A stretch of DNA of 64,000 nucleotides, from NCBI RefSeq assembly GCF_014843845.1, contig NZ_JHQS01000017.1:1-64000 (forward strand), written 5' to 3'. The position numbers and the translations under genes are program-made. This stretch comes from Mesorhizobium amorphae (GTDB taxonomy: Bacteria > Pseudomonadota > Alphaproteobacteria > Rhizobiales > Rhizobiaceae). Positions 10,001-18,836 of this stretch are shown piece after piece; the stretch's first letter is position 1; every line of letters starts with the position of its first letter. The notes beneath the pieces are model-generated. The model worked only from the letters and a program-made list of their open reading frames with translations. It did no database searches and was not told the DNA's origin.

Positions 10001-10555
10001 GTAGAGCCCGTAATCGATGATCTCCTGGACGCCGGCCGGATTGAGGATCGGCACCATCGTGTCGACGAACAGGAACTCGGTGGCATGCGCGTTGGTCGAG
10101 GATTCGGCCATGTGGTCGTCGCCCATCAGGGCAAGCACGCCGCCATGCTTCGAGGAGCCGGCGAGATTGGCGTGGCGGAACACGTCGCCGGAACGGTCGA
10201 CACCCGGACCTTTGCCGTACCAGACCGAAAAGACGCCGTCATGCGTGCCTTCGCCCAAAAGTTCGGCCTGCTGCGTGCCCCAGCAGGCGGTGGCGGCAAG
10301 CTCTTCGTTGAGGCCGGGCTGGAAGACGATGTCGGATTGGGCGAGTTGCTTCTTGGCCTTCCACAATTGCATGTCCAGGCCGCCGAGCGGCGAGCCGCGA
10401 TAGCCGGAAACGAAGCCGGCGGTGTTGAGGCCAGCGCGACGGTCGCGCTCGCACTGCATCAACAGCATACGAATGACGGCCTGCGCGCCGGAGAGGAAGA
10501 TGCGCTCCTTTCCAAGATCGAACTTGTCGTCGAGCGCGACGTCGTGCAGCGTCAT
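7082..10555 (-). CDS. indolepyruvate ferredoxin oxidoreductase family protein (fused alpha-gamma, DUF6537)
   Basis: A 1157-residue fused 2-oxoacid:ferredoxin oxidoreductase that decarboxylates arylpyruvates (indolepyruvate, phenylpyruvate) to aryl-acetyl-CoA. In order it has a pyrimidine-binding domain, a TPP domain with GDGTYNHSG (near residue 500), a cysteine cluster region starting CEGCGDCGVQSNC (near 640) for iron-sulphur binding, a gamma domain with GVGGTGVVTIG (near 720), and a C-terminal DUF6537 region. I chose the ATG at 10555, with AGAGGAA seven bases upstream, over a longer reading to 10651. It probably serves aromatic amino-acid or phenylacetate metabolism. It stands alone. Confidence 0.93.
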   Translation of the reverse strand: MTLHDVALDDKFDLGKERIFLSGAQAVIRMLLMQCERDRRAGLNTAGFVSGYRGSPLGGLDMQLWKAKKQLAQSDIVFQPGLNEELAATACWGTQQAELLGEGTHDGVFSVWYGKGPGVDRSGDVFRHANLAGSSKHGGVLALMGDDHMAESSTNAHATEFLFVDTMVPILNPAGVQEIIDYGLYGFAMSRFAGTWAAIKCVKDNIESTASVDASLERLNIVVPEFEMPPGGLNIRHEIDMLGQEERLHEYKRAAASAFIHANGLNRIVYSGGRKPKLGVITIGKSYLDVRQALEDIGIDEAAANRIGIRLFKVGCPWPIDLQHIAEFAHGLDTIVVVEEKRSLIEVQLRENLYGTATQPVIVGKKDERGDWLFPAKGALDPNEIAIALGERILRTIGPSEEIAARVAKLRQFQAMLADTSDIASRTPFFCSGCPHNSSTKVPDGSLAAAGIGCHFMALWMDRNTVGFTAMGGEGAQWIGQAPFSKRDHIFQNLGDGTYNHSGALAIRFALSTDANITYKILYNDAVAMTGGQPHEGGLTVDMIARQVRAEGVERIAVVTDEPGKYAGKAEFPADVTIHHRDDLDLVQRELRAVKGISVLLYDQTCAAEKRRRRKRGTFPDPDKRVFINELVCEGCGDCGVQSNCVSIQPVETEFGRKRRIDQSSCNKDFSCINGFCPSFVTVHGARIRKAEGTAGKSDPLDGVPAPAEFPLGEQGWAAIIDGVGGTGVVTIGAVLGMAAHLEDKGCGMIDMAGLAQKGGSVFTHVRIARTPDDIHAIRVSAGKADLVLGCDLVVSGAQKVLAAVREGHTIFLANTAEIMPGEFARSADFSLPVERLKKAIRSAAGDDRAHFFDATRTATALFGNSLGANMFMLGFAFQHGGLPLSAEAVEKAIELNGQAVAMNIAAFRWGRRAAHQPDFVRGLIAQPGKAANAIAETLDDIIARRVAFLSAYQNAAYGKRYAARIGALRAAEAKAVPGSTAVTEAAAKSLFRLMAIKDEYEVARLYTDGSFAAEMSKQFQSYEKLEFHLAPPIMGRRGKDGTPRKSSFGPWMMKGFRLLAAMKGLRGTAFDLFGYSAERRMERQLLAQYEADLELVTAALAPGRIEAAAALASVPALIRGYGHVRQASAEKAAGERSRLLERLAKIPARPELQAAE

Positions 10556-10762
10556 CAGGCATTTCCTCTGCGGAGGCCGCGCCGGAGCGCGCAGCCAACG
10601 TAGGAGTCGGATGCCGCAGTCTTTCTCCCCTTTGCAGGGGAGGTCAAACAAAATCGAAGGTGCCAGGCAGCGCGCAACGAACGATCCGATACGCTTTCCA
10701 CGGCGTACGAAAATTGCGCCGTGGCGGTCTGGAAAGCGAGTTCCAGCAGCTGTGCGGGCGTG

Positions 10763-11290
10763 TCAGGCCTTCGAGCAATCCGGCTTCGGCTCGCCCGGCA
10801 GCTTGCCGTCGACATGGCCGACCATGTCCTTGTTGAGCTCGTAGACCGGGCCGACCACCAGGGGACGGTCGGGCAGGATCGACTGATCGAGCGACGAGGT
10901 CAGCGTCGTCTCGAAGCTCTGCAGAAGCGTGCCGCTTGAATCCTCGATGCGGATCGATACCGCATAGGGCTTGTCCTTGACCACGCAGGTCAGCGGCGGG
11001 CTGGTCAGCGTTATGTGCGGCAGCTTCGGCCAGATCTTCTGGTTGACGATGATCGGGTCGCCGCCGGCCGGGTTCTGGAAACTGACCACGGCAACCTGTC
11101 CTTCGCCCATCGGCCGCAGCGGATTGAGCGTGATGACATAGGTGGCGATGCCCAGCCGGTAGTTGAACTCGAACAGCTTGCCGGAAATGGCGAACAGCTG
11201 CTCCTTGCCGGAGTCGCGGCACGCGCCAAGCACTGCTGCCGCCAGCAAGGCGGCGCCGAGAACCATCGAACGCGAACATGTCCTAGACAT
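10763..11290 (-). CDS. hypothetical lipoprotein
   Basis: A 175-residue protein with a lipoprotein signal peptide: a basic N-terminus, a hydrophobic stretch and a lipobox ending LGAC at about residue 24, so it should be lipidated and held in the envelope. The remaining sequence is beta-rich (FEFNYRLGIATYVITLNP, PYAVSIRIEDSSG) and I recognise no known domain. It overlaps the upstream CGNR regulator by eight bases and is probably translated from the same message. Its role is unknown. Confidence 0.7.
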   Translation of the reverse strand: MSRTCSRSMVLGAALLAAAVLGACRDSGKEQLFAISGKLFEFNYRLGIATYVITLNPLRPMGEGQVAVVSFQNPAGGDPIIVNQKIWPKLPHITLTSPPLTCVVKDKPYAVSIRIEDSSGTLLQSFETTLTSSLDQSILPDRPLVVGPVYELNKDMVGHVDGKLPGEPKPDCSKA

Positions 11291-11891
11291 TGCTGACCTC
11301 CCTGGCCGCCGTGCGGCGGCGATAGTAGCGGTTTGCCTTCTGGCGATTGCCGCAGACCGCCATGTCGCACCAGAGGCGGCTGGAGTTGCGGCTGCGGTCG
11401 ACGAACAGCCAACTGCAGTTGGGACAGATTCTCAGCCTGGCGACGGTGTCGTCGCGCAGCAGCGACAGCGCCGAGACGGCAAGTGCCGCCTCGAAAGCGA
11501 TCGGCGTCGCCGGGTCGCCGAACGGCTGTCCCGGCGCGCCGATTTCGGTCCGGCTGCCGGCCAGGCCTTCGGCGCAGGCTTGCAGGAACCCCGGCAGATC
11601 GCCGGTGGCCAGAGCGCCTTTCGACACCGCATGGCGAAACAGGCGGTCAGTCGTCTCGCGGATCGACAGCACGACCGGGGCAATCTCCGCCGGGGACTGC
11701 GCTTCCAGCCGACGCCCGCCAAGCTCCGTGGCGCGAAAACCGCTGGCCGCGTCGGCAAAGCGGGCGATCTCGGCCCGATTGTCGAAGCGGTCGAAGGTCT
11801 TTTCCGGATCGAACCGCAAAACGACCGTGTTCGCAGCGTCGAGCGCGAGGATGCCGCCGGTGAAGCGATGCGGGGTCCAGGAGACTGTCAT
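11283..11891 (-). CDS. CGNR zinc-finger transcriptional regulator (ABATE domain)
   Basis: A 202-residue protein with an N-terminal ABATE (putative stress-sensing) region and a C-terminal CGNR zinc finger. The finger has the pattern CPNCSWLF, then WCDMAVCGNR and a basic tail (KANRYYRRR), so the four metal-binding cysteines and the name-giving CGNR are present. These proteins are thought to be DNA-binding regulators. It is divergent from the LivH-type permease, with 99 bases between the two start codons that contain an inverted repeat at 11898-11933, so autoregulation and control of the permease are plausible. The downstream lipoprotein gene overlaps its end. Confidence 0.88.
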   Translation of the reverse strand: MTVSWTPHRFTGGILALDAANTVVLRFDPEKTFDRFDNRAEIARFADAASGFRATELGGRRLEAQSPAEIAPVVLSIRETTDRLFRHAVSKGALATGDLPGFLQACAEGLAGSRTEIGAPGQPFGDPATPIAFEAALAVSALSLLRDDTVARLRICPNCSWLFVDRSRNSSRLWCDMAVCGNRQKANRYYRRRTAAREVSNV

Positions 11892-11897
11892 GCCAGA

Positions 11898-11933
11898 AAT
11901 CTAACCGATAAATCGCATTTGACAAGTTAGATT
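11898..11933. promoter_or_regulatory. inverted repeat in divergent promoter region (candidate CGNR operator)
   Basis: AATCTAAC at 11898-11905 is repeated exactly in inverse as GTTAGATT at 11926-11933, with 20 bases between. Both arms lie seven or more bases from the CGNR start codon, and a TTGTCA / TAGATT hexamer pair on the minus strand overlaps the repeat. This arrangement suits autorepression. The binding protein is inferred only from position. Confidence 0.45.
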
Positions 11934-11990
11934 CCGAATGCAAACGTCCCTTGGGGATGTGGGTTCGCCACCGTCACCCAAGGGTGCTGC

Positions 11991-12896
11991 ATGCTGTATT
12001 TCTTCCAGCAGGTTCTGAACGGGCTGCATTCGGGCGCGCTCTATGCCTTGCTCGCCTTCGGCTATGTGCTGACCAATGGGCTGCTGCACCGGACCAACCT
12101 TGCCTATGGCGCCATGTTCGCCTTTTGCGGGCACGCGATGATCCTCACGGCTGCCTTCGGCTACCAGGCGCTGTGGCTGACGCTCTATGCCGCGGTCGCG
12201 CTCGGCATCGTCGCCGCGCTCCTCTATGCGGCGCTGATCAGCCACGTCTTGTCGCGCAGCGTCTTCGAACCCCTGGCCGACCGCTCGCCCAACGCGATCG
12301 TGGTGACGACGCTGGGCATCTTGCTGGTGCTGTCGGAGGCCAGCCGCATCGCCGCCGACACCCATGATCTCTGGCTGCCGCCGATGCTGGCCCGGCCGGT
12401 GATCTTCGCGCAGAACGCCGGCTTCAAGGCGACGCTGACACTGATCCAGTTGCTCGACTGCGCAGCCGTGATAGGCGTGCTGGCGCTCACCGCCTGGGCG
12501 TTCGCCCGCTCGGGCTTCGGCCGCTCCTGGCGGGCGGTGTCGGACGATCCCAGGGCCGCCGCAATGTGCGGCGTCGACGTGCGCGCGGTGTTTCGGCTGG
12601 CGGTGCTGTTCGGCGGTCTGTGCGCTGCGCTGGCCGGCGTCCTTGCCGGCATCTACTACGGCAACATCAGCTTCGGCACCGGCCTGGTTTATGGGCTGAA
12701 GATCCTGTTCGTGACCGCTGTCGGCGGTTATCTCTCGCCGCTCAAGGCGGCGCTTGGCGCGGCCGCCTTCGGCATGGCCGAATCGCTCTGGGCCGGCTAT
12801 TTCCCACTCGAATGGCGCGATGCCTGGATGTACCTCTTCCTCGTCGCCATGCTGGTGCTGATCGGCGCCGGCCGCGACCAGCAGAAGATCGCCTGA
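11991..12896 (+). CDS. branched-chain amino acid-type ABC transporter permease (LivH-like)
   Basis: A 301-residue, strongly hydrophobic protein of the LivH/LivM permease family with about eight membrane helices. It starts FFQQVLNGLHSGALYALLA, as LivH proteins do, and carries the cytoplasmic coupling segment GRSWRAVSDDPRAAAMCGVD (about residues 175-194) that contacts the ATPase. It normally works with LivM, two ATPases and a periplasmic binding protein, but none of these is adjacent: the upstream gene is a divergent CGNR regulator and the next gene belongs to a TRAP transporter. It is either an orphan subunit that joins a remote system or a remnant of a lost operon. Confidence 0.88.
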   Translation: MLYFFQQVLNGLHSGALYALLAFGYVLTNGLLHRTNLAYGAMFAFCGHAMILTAAFGYQALWLTLYAAVALGIVAALLYAALISHVLSRSVFEPLADRSPNAIVVTTLGILLVLSEASRIAADTHDLWLPPMLARPVIFAQNAGFKATLTLIQLLDCAAVIGVLALTAWAFARSGFGRSWRAVSDDPRAAAMCGVDVRAVFRLAVLFGGLCAALAGVLAGIYYGNISFGTGLVYGLKILFVTAVGGYLSPLKAALGAAAFGMAESLWAGYFPLEWRDAWMYLFLVAMLVLIGAGRDQQKIA

Positions 12897-13084
12897 CGCG
12901 TCTGCGACTTTGGTTGGATGCCGCTCGGTCAACCGGCGCTTTATCCCCACTCTCGTTTCACAACAGCGTTCGCCGGACCTATGCCTTGTTGACCAGCCCG
13001 GCCACGCACGGCATACCGTTAGGCCACAGCGGCGCGGCGGAAAATAAGGGGAGCCGGCGCGCCTCCGACATCAGGGAGGAATGC

Positions 13085-13690
13085 ATGGCAGGGCTTCTCG
13101 CTCTATCCAGAACGATCGACCGTGTGAACGAGTTCATCGGCAAATGGGTATCGTGGCTGATCCTGCTGGCAATCCTGGTCAGCGCCGGCAACGCAGTCAT
13201 CCGCAAGGTCTTCGACATATCGTCGAACGCCTGGCTGGAGCTGCAGTGGTACCTGTTCGGCGCCGCCTTCATGCTGGCAGCCGCCTATACGCTGAAGCAG
13301 AACGACCATATCCGCATCGACATCGTCTACGGCATGTTCTCGCGCCGCGTGCAGCACTGGATCGACCTGCTCGGCCACCTCTTCTTCCTGATGCCATTCG
13401 TGACGTTGATGGTGATCTATTTCGTGCCTTACGTGTCGCTGTCGTTCCGCAGCGGCGAAATGTCGAACAATTCCGGCGGCCTGATCATCTGGCCGGCAAA
13501 GGCCATCCTGCTGGTCGGCTTTTTCCTGCTGGCGCTGCAGGGCATCTCCGAGATCATCAAGAAGATCGCGATCATGCGCGGCGACATGGAGGATCCCAAT
13601 CCGTTCATATCGGCGCATGAGCAGGCTGAACTCGAGGCCAAGGCACTCGCCGAAGAAGCCAAGGCGCTTGCTCAGGAGGTGCGCTCATGA
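13085..13690 (+). CDS. TRAP transporter small permease subunit (DctQ-type)
   Basis: A 201-residue small membrane subunit of a tripartite ATP-independent periplasmic transporter. Four helices are visible, with the family pattern LELQWYLFGAAFMLAAAYTL and NDHIRIDI in the middle. The C-terminal 40 residues form an acidic, Glu/Ala-rich helix (EAKALAEEAKALAQE). The start ATG at 13085 has a GGGAGGA ribosome site; an ATG four bases earlier is out of frame. Its stop overlaps the large permease start by four bases, so the two are co-translated. Substrate is probably an organic acid, based on the TakP-like binding protein nearby. Confidence 0.93.
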   Translation: MAGLLALSRTIDRVNEFIGKWVSWLILLAILVSAGNAVIRKVFDISSNAWLELQWYLFGAAFMLAAAYTLKQNDHIRIDIVYGMFSRRVQHWIDLLGHLFFLMPFVTLMVIYFVPYVSLSFRSGEMSNNSGGLIIWPAKAILLVGFFLLALQGISEIIKKIAIMRGDMEDPNPFISAHEQAELEAKALAEEAKALAQEVRS

Positions 13691-15477
13691 TCGAGTTCAT
13701 CGCCCAGAACATGGCGCCGATCATGTTCGCCTCGCTGATCATTTTCCTATTGATCGGCTATCCCGTCGCTTTCTCGCTCGCCGCCAACGGCCTGATGTTC
13801 TTCTTCATCGGCGTCGTGCTGTCGCCCTATTCGGGCGGGTCGATCAACCTGGCCTGGCCGCTGCTGCACGCACTGCCCGACAATTTCTACGGCAGCCGGG
13901 TGATGTCCAACGACACGCTGCTGGCGATCCCCTTCTTCACGTTCATGGGCATCGTGCTCGAACGATCCGGCATGGCCGAGGATCTGCTCGACACGATCGG
14001 CCAGTTGTTCGGACCGATCCGCGGCGGCCTGGCCTATGCGGTGATCTTCGTCGGTGCGCTGCTGGCAGCCACGACGGGCGTGGTGGCGGCGTCCGTCATC
14101 GCCATGGGCCTGATCTCGCTGCCGATCATGCTGCGCTACGGCTATGACCGGCGCCTGGCATCCGGCGTCATCGCTGCTTCTGGCACGCTCGCCCAGATCA
14201 TCCCGCCGTCGCTGGTGCTGATCGTGCTGGCCGACCAGCTCGGCCGCTCCGTCGGTGACATGTATGCCGGCGCGCTGATCCCCGGCCTCGTGCTGACCGG
14301 CATCTACATGCTCTACATCCTGATCATGTCGATCGTCCGGCCGCAGTCGATGCCGGCGCTGCCGCTGGAGGCACGCACGCTCGGCCACGGCGTGCTGTCG
14401 CTGCTGGCGGCGCTGCTGGTAACGGTTGCGGTTTCCTACGCGGCGTATCGCTATTTCGCGCCAACACATGGCGACAATGCCGACATCCTCGGCGCCTGCG
14501 TCGGCGTGGTCCTGATATACGTCGTGGCGATCGCCGACCAGCGGCTGAACTTCAACATGATGTCCAGGCTGGCGCAGCAGGTGATCATCGTGCTGATCCC
14601 GCCGCTGGCGCTGATTTTCCTGGTGCTGGGCACCATCTTCCTCGGCATCGCCACTCCGACCGAAGGCGGCGCCATGGGCGCCGTCGGCGCGCTGGCGATG
14701 GCGGCGATGAAGGGGCGGCTGTCGCTCGACGTAATCAAGCAGGCGCTGGCCTCGACAACCAGGCTGTCGTCCTTCGTGCTGTTCATCCTGATCGGCGCGC
14801 GCGTGTTCTCGCTGACCTTCTACGGCGTCAACGGCCACATCTGGGTCGAGCATCTGCTGACGTCGCTGCCGGGCGGCGAGATCGGCTTCCTCATCGGCGT
14901 CAACATCCTGGTCTTCCTGCTCGCCTTCTTCCTCGATTTCTTCGAGCTCGCCTTCATCATCGTGCCGCTGCTGGCGCCGGCCGCCGACAAGCTCGGCATC
15001 GACCTGATCTGGTTCGGCGTGCTCTTGGGCGTCAACATGCAGACAAGCTTCATGCACCCGCCCTTCGGCTTCGCGCTGTTCTACCTGCGTTCGGTCGCCG
15101 CGCGCGTGCCCTATCTCGACCGCCTCACCGGCAAGCAGATCGCGCCGGTCACCACCGGCCAGATCTATTGGGGCGCGGTACCCTTCGTCTGCATCCAGGT
15201 GATCATGATCGGCCTGACCATCGCCTTCCCGCAAATGGTGATGCACTACAAGGGCGCGGCGGTCGATCCCGGCACGATCGACATTCAGCTGCCGGACATG
15301 CCTGGTCTGTCACCGCTCGGCACGCCGCCGGCGGATGGCGGCGCCCCGGCCAATGGCGGCGCCGCACCGGCGGCACCTGCCAACGACCTGTCGCAACCAC
15401 CGAACTTCGGCGACGCTCCGCCCGCCAAGCCGGCGCCGCCGGCAACTGACCTCTCGCAGCCACCGAATTTCAACTGA
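13687..15477 (+). CDS. TRAP transporter large permease subunit (DctM-type, long form)
   Basis: A 596-residue large membrane subunit, longer than the usual roughly 430, as in the TakM / mannitol-chloroaromatic subgroup. Conserved elements include GYPVAFSLAANGL, the AATTGVVAASVIAMGLISLP segment and ATPTEGGAMGAVGAL. A region around residues 225-300 carries two additional helices. The C-terminus, about residues 535-596, is a Pro/Ala/Gly-rich tail with the octapeptide DLSQPPNF occurring twice, which is unusual for a permease and should be exposed on one side of the membrane. It is coupled to the small permease by an ATGA overlap and followed by an alcohol dehydrogenase gene 19 bases on. Confidence 0.94.
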   Translation: MIEFIAQNMAPIMFASLIIFLLIGYPVAFSLAANGLMFFFIGVVLSPYSGGSINLAWPLLHALPDNFYGSRVMSNDTLLAIPFFTFMGIVLERSGMAEDLLDTIGQLFGPIRGGLAYAVIFVGALLAATTGVVAASVIAMGLISLPIMLRYGYDRRLASGVIAASGTLAQIIPPSLVLIVLADQLGRSVGDMYAGALIPGLVLTGIYMLYILIMSIVRPQSMPALPLEARTLGHGVLSLLAALLVTVAVSYAAYRYFAPTHGDNADILGACVGVVLIYVVAIADQRLNFNMMSRLAQQVIIVLIPPLALIFLVLGTIFLGIATPTEGGAMGAVGALAMAAMKGRLSLDVIKQALASTTRLSSFVLFILIGARVFSLTFYGVNGHIWVEHLLTSLPGGEIGFLIGVNILVFLLAFFLDFFELAFIIVPLLAPAADKLGIDLIWFGVLLGVNMQTSFMHPPFGFALFYLRSVAARVPYLDRLTGKQIAPVTTGQIYWGAVPFVCIQVIMIGLTIAFPQMVMHYKGAAVDPGTIDIQLPDMPGLSPLGTPPADGGAPANGGAAPAAPANDLSQPPNFGDAPPAKPAPPATDLSQPPNFN

Positions 15478-15496
15478 TGCTGGAGGCCCGACAGCC

Positions 15497-16525
15497 ATGA
15501 AAGCGGTCCGCCTGGAGGCGGTGGGCAGCATCGCGCTGCGCGAGGTCGGCAAGCCGTCAGCCGGGCCGGACGACTTGCTGGTGCGCATAGAGGCCTGCGG
15601 CGTCTGTGGCACCGACCGGCATCTGTTCCACGGCGAGTTCCCCTGCAAACCACCTGTGACGCCCGGGCATGAATTTTCCGGCATCGTCGAAGCGGTCGGG
15701 GCTGCCGTATTGGGCTTTTCCGTCGGCGACCGGGTCACCGGCGATCCCAACATCGCCTGTGGCCGCTGCAAGCATTGTCACGCCGGCCGGGTCAATCTCT
15801 GCAGCAATCTCAATGCCATAGGCATCCATCGCGACGGCGGCTTTGCCGACTATGTCGTGCTGCCGCAAAAGCAGGCGTTTCTTCTGCCCGCTGACCTCAA
15901 GCCTACGCATGGTGCCTTCTGCGAGCCGCTCGCCTGCTGCCTGCACGGCGTCGATCTGGCCGCGATCAAGCCGGGCGCTTCGGTGGCCGTGCTCGGCGGC
16001 GGTGTGATCGGTCTGCTCACCGTGCAACTGGCGAAGCTCGCCGGAGCGACCACCATCATCCTGTCGACGCGCCAGGCCTCGCGGCGCGCGCTTGCCGAGG
16101 ATCTCGGCGCGACGGCAACGGTCGACCCAGGTGCTGCCGATGTCATCGATGCCGTTGCCGGACCGTCCGGACTGGTGCCCGGCGGCGTCGACGTGGTGTT
16201 CGAATGCGCCGGCGTGCGCGACACCGTCGAGCAATCGATGCGGCTGGCGAGAGCCGGCGGCACGGTCATCATCGTCGGCGTGGTGCCGCAAGGCATGAAG
16301 GTGGCGTTCGAGCCCTTCGACCTGTTGTTTCGCGAGCTGAAGGTACTGGGCTCCTTCCTCAATCCCTACACCCACGGCCGCGCGGCCCAGCTCATCGCCT
16401 CGGGCGCGATCGAGATCGAGAGGCTGATCTCCAGGCAGGTCACTCTCGAAGAGGCGCCGGCGGTGATCGCCAATCCGCCTGCCGCCGGCGAGGTCAAGGT
16501 GCTGGTGGTGCCAGGCCAGGGCTGA
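15497..16525 (+). CDS. zinc-dependent alcohol dehydrogenase family protein
   Basis: A 342-residue medium-chain dehydrogenase/reductase of the sorbitol/threonine dehydrogenase branch. Catalytic-zinc residues are in ACGVCGTDRH (Cys near residue 37) and GHEFSG (His near 58); the structural zinc cluster CGRCKHCHAGRVNLC is complete; and the NAD-binding loop VLGGGVIGLL is present near residue 165. The start ATG at 15497 has GGAGG ten bases upstream. It directly follows the TRAP permease genes and may oxidise the imported substrate, probably a polyol or hydroxy acid. A bidirectional terminator ends the unit. Confidence 0.93.
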   Translation: MKAVRLEAVGSIALREVGKPSAGPDDLLVRIEACGVCGTDRHLFHGEFPCKPPVTPGHEFSGIVEAVGAAVLGFSVGDRVTGDPNIACGRCKHCHAGRVNLCSNLNAIGIHRDGGFADYVVLPQKQAFLLPADLKPTHGAFCEPLACCLHGVDLAAIKPGASVAVLGGGVIGLLTVQLAKLAGATTIILSTRQASRRALAEDLGATATVDPGAADVIDAVAGPSGLVPGGVDVVFECAGVRDTVEQSMRLARAGGTVIIVGVVPQGMKVAFEPFDLLFRELKVLGSFLNPYTHGRAAQLIASGAIEIERLISRQVTLEEAPAVIANPPAAGEVKVLVVPGQG

Positions 16526-16566
16526 GCCGCCTCCCCGCAAACCTTGGTAATCTGCCGTCCCGAAAA

Positions 16567-16595
16567 ACCCCAGGCGAGCCGCCCGGGGTCTTTTT
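16567..16595. terminator. bidirectional intrinsic terminator
   Basis: A nine-base stem, ACCCCAGGC against GCCCGGGGT with one mismatch, encloses the loop GAGCC. It is followed by CTTTTT on the plus strand and preceded by AAAAA, which gives a T run for transcripts arriving on the minus strand. It sits between the convergent alcohol dehydrogenase and TRAP binding-protein genes. Confidence 0.85.
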
Positions 16596-16615
16596 GAGCA
16601 GGAAAATCGTAGCGC

Positions 16616-18032
<1,417 letters not shown>

Positions 18033-18836
18033 ATGCAGCAGCCGCTCGTCGCCATCTCGACCGACGTCCGCCAATTCGACAACTACACCTGGCATGCCGC
18101 CCCGCAGCAATATCTGGAGGCGGCGATTTCGGGCGCCGGCGTCTTCCCGGTGCTGGTGCCGTCCTTCGGCGAGCGGCTCGATCTCGATGAACTCTTGTCG
18201 TCGGTCGACGGCGTCATGGTCACCGGTTCGAAGTCCAACGTGCATCCCTCGCTCTATGGCGGCGACGCCAGCGAAAAGAACGGTCCTTACGATCCGGCGC
18301 GCGACGCCACGACACTGCCGCTGATCCGCCGGGCGGTGGAGCGCGGCGTGCCGCTGCTCGCAATCTGCCGCGGCATCCAGGAAATGAACGTGGCTCTGGG
18401 TGGCACGCTGGGCACCGAGATCCAGGAGCGCGAGGGCACGCTCGACCACCGCGCGCCGGTGAGCGACAATCAGGACGAGCGCTTCGCCATCCACCAGAAA
18501 GTAACGATCAAGCCCGGCAGCTGCCTGGCAGGCGTGTTCGGCGCCGGCGAGATCATGGTCAACTCCGTGCATCGCCAGGCGGTCGATCAGCTAGGTCCGA
18601 AGCTGCAGATCGAAGCGGTCGCCGACGACGGCACGGTCGAGGCGGTCTCCGTGCGAGACTCACGCGCCTTCGCCGTCGGCGTGCAATGGCACCCCGAATA
18701 CTGGGTCAAGTCGGACGATACCTCGGCAAAGATATTCCGTGCCTTCGGCGATGCCGTGCGCTTGCACGCGGCGGCAAAGTCGGGGCGCGCGCCGCGGCTG
18801 AATAATCCCGATTATCAGTTGCCGGCAGCCGAATAA
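18033..18836 (+). CDS. gamma-glutamyl-gamma-aminobutyrate hydrolase family protein (class I glutamine amidotransferase)
   Basis: A 267-residue class I amidotransferase-fold hydrolase of the PuuD (polyamine catabolism) family; not to be confused with the urate hydroxylase PuuD elsewhere in the window. The nucleophile is the Cys in LLAICRGIQEMNV (near residue 112) and the His-Glu pair is in GVQWHPEY (near 222). VTGSKSNVHPSLYGG matches the family's substrate loop. It would hydrolyse gamma-glutamyl amides in the cytoplasm. The GS-like ligase and aminotransferase that could make and precede such intermediates are 10 kb away. Its 3-prime end overlaps the convergent gene by 22 bases. Confidence 0.9.
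   Translation: MQQPLVAISTDVRQFDNYTWHAAPQQYLEAAISGAGVFPVLVPSFGERLDLDELLSSVDGVMVTGSKSNVHPSLYGGDASEKNGPYDPARDATTLPLIRRAVERGVPLLAICRGIQEMNVALGGTLGTEIQEREGTLDHRAPVSDNQDERFAIHQKVTIKPGSCLAGVFGAGEIMVNSVHRQAVDQLGPKLQIEAVADDGTVEAVSVRDSRAFAVGVQWHPEYWVKSDDTSAKIFRAFGDAVRLHAAAKSGRAPRLNNPDYQLPAAE

Noticed and set aside
10625..10642. CTCCCC/GGGGAG hairpin between the lipoprotein and indolepyruvate oxidoreductase genes, considered as a terminator
   Set aside because: Only six pairs and no T run on either strand.
13747..15246. A 499-codon minus-strand open frame opposite the TRAP large permease
   Set aside because: His/Asp/Gln-rich composition typical of antisense of hydrophobic genes; no start signal.
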